10,766 nt of DNA from CAYTCZ01 sp964436315 (GTDB lineage: Bacteria; Actinomycetota; Thermoleophilia; Gaiellales; Gaiellaceae): positions 1 to 10,766 of the forward strand of contig CAYTCZ010000129.1 in assembly GCA_964436315.1 (NCBI GenBank). Direction: 5' to 3'. The translations under genes were made by a program, and so were the position numbers. The notes below the pieces were generated by a model that saw nothing but the letters and a program-made list of their open reading frames with translations, did not search any database and was not told the origin of the DNA. Shown piece by piece: positions 1 to 5,993 of the stretch (within the stretch, counting starts at the first letter, position 1; each line of letters begins with the position of its first letter).

Positions 1-627
1 GTACTTATCGCTGATGACCATCGACTGATGCTCGAGGGAATCCGACGTGCCCTCGAAGACGCGGACGACATCGAGGTCGTGGGAGAGGCCCATACGGGTG
101 CGCAGGTGCTGCCCCAAATCGGCCGCACGAATCCAGACGTCGTTCTCCTGGACATGCGCATGCCCCAGATGGACGGTCTCACCTGTCTCGACCAGATCAG
201 GAAGCGCCATCCCGACATCAAGGTGATCATGCTCTCGGTCTTCAGCGACCAGGAGCACATTGAGGCGGCGCTGAAGCGCGGCGCCTCCGGATACATCGTC
301 AAGAGCGTCAATCCCCTCGATCTCGCATCCGCGATCCGACAGGCCGTCGAAGGAACCGTCTATCACGCCGTCGGACTCCCCGAGGTCGACGAAGCGAGCG
401 TCGCAAAAGCCGCGGGCCTCACTGAGCGGGAGCTGGCGATCCTGAAGGCAGTTGCCCGCGGGCTTTCGAATCAGCAGATCGGGAAAGAGCTCTGGGTGAC
501 CGAGCAGACCGTCAAATTCCACTTGACGAATATCTATCGGAAGCTCGGTGTCGCAAACCGGACGGAGGCCGCGCGCTACGCGTATCAGAACGGCCTGGTC
601 GAAAGCCCGGTTTACGACTATGCTTAG
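1..627 (+). CDS. NarL/FixJ-family response regulator (5' end outside window)
   Basis: This is a two-component DNA-binding response regulator; the frame is already open at base 1, and only a few N-terminal residues should be missing. The 208 visible residues begin VLIADDH, the first strand and acidic pocket (D5, D6) of a receiver domain. The phospho-acceptor is D51 in LLDMRMPQMDG (GAC at 151-153), and the switch residues are S79 and K101. A LuxR-type helix-turn-helix fills about residues 138-200 (LTERELAILKAVARG, then TEQTVKFHLTNIYRKLGV). The family is phosphorylated by HisKA_3 kinases and regulates transcription in the cytoplasm. A kinase of that class lies at 3579-5045 on the other strand and is a possible partner, but a kinase upstream of the window cannot be excluded. 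Its targets cannot be read from the sequence. The frame ends at TAG 625-627. Confidence 0.95.
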   Translation, partial: VLIADDHRLMLEGIRRALEDADDIEVVGEAHTGAQVLPQIGRTNPDVVLLDMRMPQMDGLTCLDQIRKRHPDIKVIMLSVFSDQEHIEAALKRGASGYIVKSVNPLDLASAIRQAVEGTVYHAVGLPEVDEASVAKAAGLTERELAILKAVARGLSNQQIGKELWVTEQTVKFHLTNIYRKLGVANRTEAARYAYQNGLVESPVYDYA

Positions 628-658
628 CGCCCTAACGGGTGGGTTGAAGCTGAACTGG

Positions 659-685
659 GCTTTCGACGGTGTCTCCGTCCGAAGC
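659..685 (+). terminator. Hairpin after the response regulator, putative terminator
   Basis: The arms 659-669 and 675-685 pair as an 11-bp stem around a 5-base loop (TGTCT), with one T-G wobble and one C-C mismatch. It starts 31 bases after the response regulator stop and 49 bases before the next start codon. No T-run follows. Terminators without a U-tail are often proposed in high-GC actinobacteria, so the terminator role is an inference from position and pairing. Confidence 0.4.
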
Positions 686-715
686 CGCCAACTAGAGTCT
701 GGTCACCAAATTGCT

Positions 716-724
716 GAGGAGGAG
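716..724 (+). promoter_or_regulatory. Strong Shine-Dalgarno that fixes the LPXTG gene start
   Basis: GAGGAGGAG sits 10 bases upstream of ATG 735. This favours ATG 735 over the in-frame TTG at 711, which has no comparable site and would put eight extra residues ahead of the signal peptide. I find no convincing -35/-10 pair between 628 and 715. Confidence 0.7.
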
Positions 725-734
725 CGATATCGCC

Positions 735-1094
735 ATGAAAAGACGGAACATTGCGGCCCTGCTGATCGTGTTCGGCGTGTTCGTGGCCCTCTCCGGCGTC
801 GCCGCGGCAGGAACCAGCGGGAACCCGTCTGTGCAGGTACCGCCGACTCCTGAGGAGGTTCTACCTCCAGAGGTAACGCCGCCAGAGGTTAAGCCGCCAA
901 CGACCGAGGTAGTCGAGCCACCTACGGGCGGAGTCGAGGGCACGATTGAGGAAGAGGAACCAACTCTCATCGAATCGGTCACAGACGAGTTGCCGTTCAC
1001 CGGCTTCCAGGCACTGATCGTCTTGGGCGCAGGTGCAGGGCTGGCGGGCGCAGGCGTTGCTCTCCGCCGAATCGGCCGGAACAAGAACGACTGA
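735..1094 (+). CDS. Small LPXTG-type cell-wall-anchored stalk protein
   Basis: The protein has 119 residues. Residues 1-25 form a Sec signal peptide: MKRR, a hydrophobic run, then SGVAAAG as likely cleavage site. Residues 35-67 are rich in Pro, Glu, Thr and Val with a PPEV-like repeat, and residues 71-80 are acidic. LPFTG stands at residues 86-90, followed by a Gly/Ala/Leu-rich hydrophobic segment (about 92-110) and a basic tail (RRIGRNK). This is the complete signal-stalk-sorting order of a sortase substrate: sortases cut between Thr and Gly and join the protein to the wall. No sortase gene is visible, so a housekeeping enzyme elsewhere is assumed. No folded domain is recognisable between the two signals, so it may be a spacer, a glycan acceptor or a small surface antigen. 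Its 3' end overlaps the ligase frame. Confidence 0.85.
   Translation: MKRRNIAALLIVFGVFVALSGVAAAGTSGNPSVQVPPTPEEVLPPEVTPPEVKPPTTEVVEPPTGGVEGTIEEEEPTLIESVTDELPFTGFQALIVLGAGAGLAGAGVALRRIGRNKND
861..935 (+). repeat. Degenerate PPEV-like tandem repeat encoding the stalk
   Basis: Residues 43-67 of the LPXTG protein read LPPEV, TPPEV, KPPTTEV, then VEPPTGGV. The DNA shows related units around CCGCCAGAGGT. Proline-rich repeats of this kind form extended stalks between a cell-wall anchor and the surface. The units differ in length and codon use, so this is an old degenerate repeat, not a recent slippage array. Confidence 0.6.
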
Positions 1095-3564
1095 TACCGC
1101 GCGACTAGCGCTGACGAAGAGGGCGGAAATCGCCCTCTTCGTCGTGCTTGCGGCCGGAGTCGCGCTTGCAGGAAGGTCGGGCGCAGGCTTCGAAATCGAT
1201 GCGTGGGGGCCTCTGGGCATGGTCCTCGTCTTGGTGGCTGCGGTCCTCTTCGCGATCGGTCGAGTGCCGAATCGTTACGCGGGCGCCGGCGCGCTCATTC
1301 TTGTCGCGCTAGGAGGTTGGTTCCTGCTCTCGACCACATGGGGTGGACTACCTTCCGTCGCCTGGGCTGGGTTCAATCAGTCCGTCCTGGCGGCCGCGGC
1401 ACTCGTCACCGGGTCCATGCTGGCCACGACAACGACCCGCCGGCAGGTTGTCATCGGCGCCGTTCTGGCCGGCCTGGTCGTCCAGGCGGCCGAGGTCCTC
1501 ATTCGGCTTTCGGCGTCGGATTCGCCGGATGGATGGTTCGAGCGAGGGCTCCAGGGACCCGTCGGCTACACGAACGCCCAAGGGGCGATCTTCGCCCTCG
1601 GTATCCCCCTAGCGCTCTGGCTTGTCACAAACCAGAATCGGCTGTGGAGAGCCGCTGGTGGTTCCGCGGCGGGTCTCCTGCTCGGTGCACTTCTCCTGAC
1701 GCAGTCACGCGGAGCGCTGGTTGCGCTGGTGATAGCTCTGGCGGCCCAGCTTCTGTGGTTCCGAAGCCTTCGGACATACAGCTTCGCGCTCATACTTGTC
1801 CTCGCTGCAGGCGGGCTGGGGCTGCTGCTTCGGGACGTGGATGTGGCGGTGTTGGACGGCACTGCCGCCGAGCAGCTTGAGACACTCCGCCGCTACGCCC
1901 TCTATACGGCTGGCATCGCGGCTGTCCTTGGCGTTCTGGCCGCCGTGCAGTTACGCACCGCCGCGACCAGGCGAGGCGTCGCGCTCGGCCTCACTGCCGT
2001 GGTCATCGTGGGAGCCGGCGCGATCGCGGCAGCGAACCAATCGGCCGCAGAGTCGGTGTTTCAGAGCACCGATCCGACGACGAGCCCCGGCGGCACCACA
2101 CGCCTGCTGGCTGTGGGACTAAGCGGTCGGCAAGAGACCTGGCGCGTTGCCACTGCGATGGCCGGCGACAACGTCCTCGTTGGTGCGGGACCGGGTGCGT
2201 ACGCGCGGCAGTGGACGATGGATCGTCAGATACCTGAGCTCTACGTCCAGCGACCGCACAGCATCGAGCTCGAGCTACTGACAGAGCTCGGGATCGTTGG
2301 AGTCGCTTTCTTCGTGGCGTTCGTCGCCCTAAGCGCGACCGGTCTCTTTCGGGCGATCGACCGGCGGGCGGCGGGCGCAGGTCTTGGGGTGTTCGCATTT
2401 CTCATCGCCCATGCCTCGATCGACCTCACGTGGTCGATGCCGGCAATCGTTGCCTCGACCTTGCTCGTCGTTGGCGCCGCAAGCGGCTGGGCAAAGGCGC
2501 GCGCAGTTCCCTGGCCCGCCCGAGCCGCTGTCGCGCTTATCGGTGTGCTCGTCATCATGTCCCTTGGAGCTCCCTACATCGCCGATCGGCAACTCGAGGC
2601 CGCCGAGGCCGCCGAGCTCCGAGACCCCGCCGACGCTCGCAGGCACACTGAGTCGGCCCTTCAGCTGAACCCTTGGGAGCCAGCGGCTCTCTCGCTCCAG
2701 GGACGGCTCGCCGAGACGCAGGGTGACTACGTCCTTGCAGCGACGAAGTACCGGGAGGCGGCTGAGCGAGGCCTGAATCCGTGGCTGGAGTATTTCCACG
2801 AGGCGCGTGCTCTTGCGGCTGCCGGTCTCACGAGCGACGCTCGATCGGCCTGTCTCCTCTCGCTATCCCACAATCCGGGAGAACCGGTATTGCTGAATGC
2901 CCCGTGCGGCTCGGAAGGCGGCGGAGAGATCTGGCCGGTCGTCTCGACTCCGGTTGAGGGAACGTTCTCTGTCGCTGTTGACTTCGACGGTTACTTCAGA
3001 GACGACGGCTGCGACGGCTGTTCGATAACGGCCTCCGGGGAAACGTGGAGCGCGACAGTTGAAGGTGGCCCGGACCACCTTGACACCGCCTACGCCGTGA
3101 CCGATTTCGGGGGAGAAACCGGTTGGGAGGGTGTTGTGTACTCGCGCCACACCGTCCGCCTCGACACGCCGGACGAGCTCTCGGGCCACCTTGCGGTCTT
3201 CCAGGTTCGAGACGTCGACGACGAGCTGGTCTACGAGATCTATGTCCGCAAAGAGACCGGGACGCTCTGGGTGTGGAGCCCTGAGGGCGGCCTCCAGAGT
3301 GGAGTCACGAACGAGGACACTGGGGTCCCGGTGGCGAGTGAGGGAGCCGGGACTGTCGTTGAGGTTGCTGCGCTCGCGAACGACTCGGTGGTCGTGCGAG
3401 TCGATGGCGCCGAGATGGTCGTCCTCAACGATCTCGACGGGGCGACGAGCGGACCTCAGGCGAGCCTGCGCGTCGGCATCATCGGCTACGAGGGGCAAAT
3501 GGTCGAGACCGCGAGGGTCACTCATGGACTCCCGAGGGTCAGCCGCGGCGGCTGGCCCGGCTAA
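1033..3564 (+). CDS. O-antigen ligase/polymerase-family membrane protein with TPR-like and ConA/LamG-like C-terminus
   Basis: The multi-spanning half (about residues 32-515) has ten or more hydrophobic segments. The family signature is at LSGRQETWR (R366) and QRPHSIELELLTELGIVG (H409), the Wzy_C/WaaL region (PF04932), whose members transfer or polymerise lipid-linked glycans outside the membrane. Residues about 517-630 are Ala-rich helical repeats resembling TPRs (ESALQLNPWEPAALSLQGRL, then GDYVLAATKYREAAERG). Residues about 637-843 are beta-rich and resemble a ConA-like/LamG jelly roll (VVVRVDGAEMVVLNDLDG). Ligase, O-linked protein glycosyltransferase and polymerase cannot be told apart by eye. 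The start is uncertain. GTG 1033 and TTG 1057 overlap the LPXTG gene and lack a clear Shine-Dalgarno; GTG 1144 would cut the first membrane segment and ATG 1219 would remove it. A perfect hairpin lies at 1113-1143. TAA is at 3562-3564. Confidence 0.85.
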   Translation: MQGWRAQALLSAESAGTRTTDTARLALTKRAEIALFVVLAAGVALAGRSGAGFEIDAWGPLGMVLVLVAAVLFAIGRVPNRYAGAGALILVALGGWFLLSTTWGGLPSVAWAGFNQSVLAAAALVTGSMLATTTTRRQVVIGAVLAGLVVQAAEVLIRLSASDSPDGWFERGLQGPVGYTNAQGAIFALGIPLALWLVTNQNRLWRAAGGSAAGLLLGALLLTQSRGALVALVIALAAQLLWFRSLRTYSFALILVLAAGGLGLLLRDVDVAVLDGTAAEQLETLRRYALYTAGIAAVLGVLAAVQLRTAATRRGVALGLTAVVIVGAGAIAAANQSAAESVFQSTDPTTSPGGTTRLLAVGLSGRQETWRVATAMAGDNVLVGAGPGAYARQWTMDRQIPELYVQRPHSIELELLTELGIVGVAFFVAFVALSATGLFRAIDRRAAGAGLGVFAFLIAHASIDLTWSMPAIVASTLLVVGAASGWAKARAVPWPARAAVALIGVLVIMSLGAPYIADRQLEAAEAAELRDPADARRHTESALQLNPWEPAALSLQGRLAETQGDYVLAATKYREAAERGLNPWLEYFHEARALAAAGLTSDARSACLLSLSHNPGEPVLLNAPCGSEGGGEIWPVVSTPVEGTFSVAVDFDGYFRDDGCDGCSITASGETWSATVEGGPDHLDTAYAVTDFGGETGWEGVVYSRHTVRLDTPDELSGHLAVFQVRDVDDELVYEIYVRKETGTLWVWSPEGGLQSGVTNEDTGVPVASEGAGTVVEVAALANDSVVVRVDGAEMVVLNDLDGATSGPQASLRVGIIGYEGQMVETARVTHGLPRVSRGGWPG
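1113..1143 (+). terminator. Perfect 13-bp hairpin just after the LPXTG gene
   Basis: GACGAAGAGGGCG (1113-1125) and CGCCCTCTTCGTC (1131-1143) pair perfectly around the loop GAAAT. The stem begins 19 bases after the TGA of the LPXTG gene, a usual place for an intrinsic terminator, and it is GC-rich without a following T-run. It also lies inside the 5' end of the ligase frame, where it encodes part of TKRAEIALFVV. It could end or attenuate transcription between the two genes, or hinder translation of the ligase; which of these holds is inference. Confidence 0.6.
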
Positions 3565-3593
3565 CTCGCGTCAACAGCTCAGCCTGACGCGAG
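3565..3593. terminator. Inverted repeat between convergent genes, likely bidirectional terminator
   Basis: CTCGCGTCA (3565-3573) and TGACGCGAG (3585-3593) are perfect 9-base arms around an 11-base loop. The left arm starts on the base after the ligase TAA. The right side covers the last codons of the kinase gene, whose TGA (complement of 3579-3581) lies in the loop. Two genes converging on one symmetric stem is the usual layout of a shared terminator. No T-run is present on either strand. Confidence 0.6.
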
Positions 3594-5045
3594 CTCGGGC
3601 GACGCTCGAGGAACGCTCGCTCCAGGATCCGGGGGGGCCCAGGCCGGAAGCAAGACAGCAACCGTCGTCGGGCCGCCCTCTTTGCTCCACACGTCAAATC
3701 TGCCTCCGAGAAGACGGATGCGCTCGCTCATTCCGACGAGACCGAGCCGTCCATCCTTCGCCGAGGCCATCAGAGTGGGCTCGACCTCGAAACCACGTCC
3801 GTCGTCGACGATCCTCGCCTCGAGCATGTCGCCGTCCCGCACCACCGTGACGCGGGCCTCGTTGGCACCGCTGTGCTGTCCGACGTTCGTGAGTGCCTCC
3901 TGGACGACCCGTAGGGTCGCGATGCGCTGGGACATCGTCAGCTCGTCAAGATCGCCGACGAGCTCGATCTCAACCTCGATGCCCGTACGACTACGGAGAT
4001 TCTCAACCTCGCGGTTGAGTGCGGCTTCGAGCGAAGTCCCGGCGACAACGGGCGAGTGCAGCGAGCGAGAGATGCCTCGAAGCTCTTCATCGACGGCTAC
4101 CAAGCGAGCCTCCAGGTCGTCAACGCGTCCCTGAAGTCGCTCGAGCGTTTCACCTGCGAGCGCCTCGGCGAGTTGTCCACGGAAGTGACGCGCGTCGTTC
4201 GCGAGGGCGGCAATGTCCTGGATCGCCCCGTCGTGTAGGTCGTATCCGAGGCGGGCGAGTCGCCGCTCTCCGGCTTCGACGAGAGCGTTCTCCCGGTCGC
4301 GATTGTGCTGCTGCAGGTTCCGGAGATCCAGGAGAGGACCGAGCAACCCGATCGCCTCCTCACCCAAGAGCGTGGCGCGCGCACGGTTTTGAGCCTTGAC
4401 CCGGACGACGAGCGCCCCCTCGATTCTGAGTAGTCGAACGATCGGAAACCCGATCACCGGAGTTCGGGTGCCGGCCGCAGGGGGCGGGAGACCAGCGAGT
4501 ACACGCCGCGCTTCCTCTCTGACCCGTCGGGTCGGTTGCGACGGACCGACGTAACGCACGCATTCCGCGCGTGCGCTTCCTCTCCCGACCCAGACGGACG
4601 CCTCAGTCAGCGGCGCAAACAGCCGGAGGTTCTGCAATTCCTTCTCGATCGCCCTTTCGGGCGTGAGAGTCAGAAGGCGCCGGTCGTTTAGCACTCGGAT
4701 ACCCACCGTGAGGACGACGTCTTCTTCCGGAATCCCGAGCACCTCCGAGGCCTCGCTCAACGTCTCGAGCGAATGGCTGTGAGCCCACTCGCGCTCGATC
4801 AGCAAGCGTCCGAGCGCTTCGGAGAGAAATTCGAGTCCAATCTCACGCTGCGCGTTATTTGAACGGATGCAGCCCTCAATCTGCAGAGCCCGCTTGGCGG
4901 CCTCGGCCAGGACGTCGGCCTCGTCGTCATCCGTTTTCCACCGCCGAGCGACGAGCGTCACAAGCTGCTCGATCGGCGCATCGAGCCGGGCCTGACGAGC
5001 CGCTGCGGTCCCCTGCGCCGGTTTCACGTGCCGTCTGTCCCCCAC
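3579..5045 (-). CDS. Soluble NarL/DegS-type sensor histidine kinase
   Basis: The protein has 488 residues from GTG 5045. Residues about 20-125 are helical and unassigned; about 140-235 look GAF-like (LRLFAPLTEASVWVG, then GTRTPVIGFPIVR). The HisKA_3 dimerisation and phospho-acceptor region follows at about 255-335, with H271 in RLARLGYDLHDGAIQDIA. The HATPase_c domain (about 370-467) has an N-box at N387 (EALTNVGQHSGA), DDGRGF at 414-419 and GLVGMSERIRLLGG at 435-448. In this class the His phosphate passes to NarL-type regulators; the regulator at 1-627 fits but is about 3 kb away. There is no signal peptide or membrane segment, so it should sense a cytoplasmic cue. An alternative GTG at 5027 (V7) has a GGGGGA ribosome site about 10 bases upstream and may be the true start; GTG 5045 has only GAGG almost touching it. 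Confidence 0.93.
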   Translation of the reverse strand: MGDRRHVKPAQGTAAARQARLDAPIEQLVTLVARRWKTDDDEADVLAEAAKRALQIEGCIRSNNAQREIGLEFLSEALGRLLIEREWAHSHSLETLSEASEVLGIPEEDVVLTVGIRVLNDRRLLTLTPERAIEKELQNLRLFAPLTEASVWVGRGSARAECVRYVGPSQPTRRVREEARRVLAGLPPPAAGTRTPVIGFPIVRLLRIEGALVVRVKAQNRARATLLGEEAIGLLGPLLDLRNLQQHNRDRENALVEAGERRLARLGYDLHDGAIQDIAALANDARHFRGQLAEALAGETLERLQGRVDDLEARLVAVDEELRGISRSLHSPVVAGTSLEAALNREVENLRSRTGIEVEIELVGDLDELTMSQRIATLRVVQEALTNVGQHSGANEARVTVVRDGDMLEARIVDDGRGFEVEPTLMASAKDGRLGLVGMSERIRLLGGRFDVWSKEGGPTTVAVLLPAWAPPDPGASVPRASPELASG

Positions 5046-5145
5046 GCCTCAACGATCGACTCGTCCACACAACCAACGAGTGCAGGGCGGTCGCTGATTT
5101 CGGGCAGTATCGTCAGTCCGCAGGCGATCACGCTCACGTCTGCTC

Positions 5146-5189
5146 AATCGGCCGGGAGCTAGCTTCGCTTGAGTTCGAAACGGCCGAGA
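5146..5189. repeat. Pair of 12-bp direct repeats in the divergent spacer
   Basis: AATCGGCCGGGA (5146-5157) and AAACGGCCGAGA (5178-5189) match at 10 of 12 positions. Each is centred on the palindrome CGGCCG, and they are 32 bp apart, about three helical turns. They lie between the divergent kinase and methyltransferase genes and could be regulator sites. A six-base GC palindrome is not rare in such DNA, so chance remains possible. Confidence 0.3.
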
Positions 5190-5203
5190 CGGAAGTCCCG
5201 AGA

Positions 5204-5234
5204 GCTAACTCGACCTTCGTGAACCGGAGTTAGC
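5204..5234. promoter_or_regulatory. Inverted repeat upstream of the methyltransferase promoter, possible operator
   Basis: GCTAACTC (5204-5211) and GAGTTAGC (5227-5234) are perfect 8-base arms with a 15-base spacer. The arms are more AT-rich than their surroundings. The dyad lies just upstream of the candidate promoter at 5243-5274, a position typical of activator or repressor sites. It could also be a weak hairpin. No specific regulator can be named. Confidence 0.4.
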
Positions 5235-5242
5235 CTTCGGAC

Positions 5243-5274
5243 TTGTGGTCGGCTGAACGGATGGCACATAGCAT
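5243..5274 (+). promoter_or_regulatory. Candidate promoter for a leaderless methyltransferase operon
   Basis: TAGCAT (5269-5274) fits the actinobacterial -10 pattern TANNNT. It ends 8 bases before the first usable start codon, GTG 5283, so transcription would begin at or next to that codon. No Shine-Dalgarno precedes the GTG, which agrees with a leaderless message. TTGTGG (5243-5248) is a weak -35 candidate but its spacer is 20 bp; TGGTCG (5246-5251) would give 17 bp. An in-frame TGA at 5253-5255 limits how far upstream the gene could start. Confidence 0.4.
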
Positions 5275-5282
5275 TCGGTTGG

Positions 5283-5993
5283 GTGGATCTGCGCGACTAC
5301 TACGATGACCACTGGAGGCACGTAGAGGAGGGAGAAGTCGACTACTCTCGTCTTCGGCTCGTGCTCGACGCACTCGAGCCCGGAGAACGCGTGCTGGACT
5401 CTGGCTGCGGTCCGGGTTTCCTCGCCGAACTGCTGCAGGAACACGGGTTCGACGTGGTCGGCACCGATGTCTCAGCGGTTGGTCCGGAGCGGACACGCGC
5501 CCGAGGAATTCCTGCTCAGCAGGTCGACCTCGACACCGAGCCGCTCCCCTTCTCGGACGATGAATTTGACGCCGTCATTGCCAACTCGAACCTCGAACAC
5601 CTCTTCTACATGCGCCGGCACATCGCCGAGTGCGTACGCTGCATCAAGCCAGGCGGCAAGTTCATCTGGCTGGTGCCCAATCTTGGACACTGGCACTATC
5701 GGCTCTGGCTCCTCGCCGGCCGATTTCCGTACATACCGAACAGCCCAACCGATGAGTACCACATCCGTTACACGACCGCATACGAAGCCAAGAAACTCCT
5801 CCGCCACGCGGGACTCACGAAGATCCGCATCCGGGGCCACGCGGGCACATGGTGTCGCGGCCTCTATCCACGGTTCATGACGTACCGGCGCACGAAAAAG
5901 GTCACTGACGCCCTCTACGAGCCTCTCGTCAGGGCTCGTCCGCACGTGTTCGCCCGATACCTCTGCTTCTACGCAATCAAAGGAGCGACGTGA
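5283..5993 (+). CDS. Class I SAM-dependent methyltransferase
   Basis: The protein has 236 residues and should transfer a methyl group from S-adenosylmethionine in the cytoplasm. Motif I is VLDSGCGPG (37-45), the acidic end of strand 2 is VVGTDVS (58-64), and strand 4 and post-motif are FDAVIANSNLEHL (95-107) followed by LKPGG-like IKPGGKFIW (121-129). This is the Methyltransf_11/23 type common in sugar and lipid biosynthesis loci. The acceptor is unknown; a glycan or its precursor is inferred from the neighbours. GTG 5283 is the first start after an in-frame stop and has no ribosome site, fitting leaderless initiation. The C-terminal third (about 140-236) is basic and aromatic-rich and probably forms an acceptor-binding lid. 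Its TGA overlaps the next gene's GTG, so the two are probably translationally coupled. Confidence 0.9.
   Translation: MDLRDYYDDHWRHVEEGEVDYSRLRLVLDALEPGERVLDSGCGPGFLAELLQEHGFDVVGTDVSAVGPERTRARGIPAQQVDLDTEPLPFSDDEFDAVIANSNLEHLFYMRRHIAECVRCIKPGGKFIWLVPNLGHWHYRLWLLAGRFPYIPNSPTDEYHIRYTTAYEAKKLLRHAGLTKIRIRGHAGTWCRGLYPRFMTYRRTKKVTDALYEPLVRARPHVFARYLCFYAIKGAT
5979..5985 (+). promoter_or_regulatory. Ribosome binding site for the radical SAM gene
   Basis: AAAGGAG lies within the last codons of the methyltransferase gene, 4 bases before GTG 5990. It supports GTG 5990 over the downstream ATGs at 6008 and 6053 and supports coupled translation through the GTGA overlap. Confidence 0.6.

Noticed and set aside
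692..1084. A 130-codon minus-strand frame opposite the LPXTG gene
   Set aside because: Its Ser/Gly/Thr repeats are only the complement of the Pro/Glu-rich stalk codons. The plus strand has a strong ribosome site, a signal peptide and a sorting signal.
2863..3525. A 220-codon minus-strand frame inside the ligase gene
   Set aside because: It is the complement of the beta-rich C-terminal coding region, has no recognisable domain and no ribosome site, and overlaps a convincing gene completely.
3131..3850. A 239-codon plus-strand frame spanning the convergent junction of ligase and kinase
   Set aside because: Arg/Ser-rich low-complexity translation, in conflict with two well-supported genes and crossing the inverted repeat.
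5106..5111. GATACT on the minus strand as a -10 element for the kinase gene
   Set aside because: It does not fit TANNNT, and no -35-like hexamer stands at a normal distance, so a promoter call is not supported.
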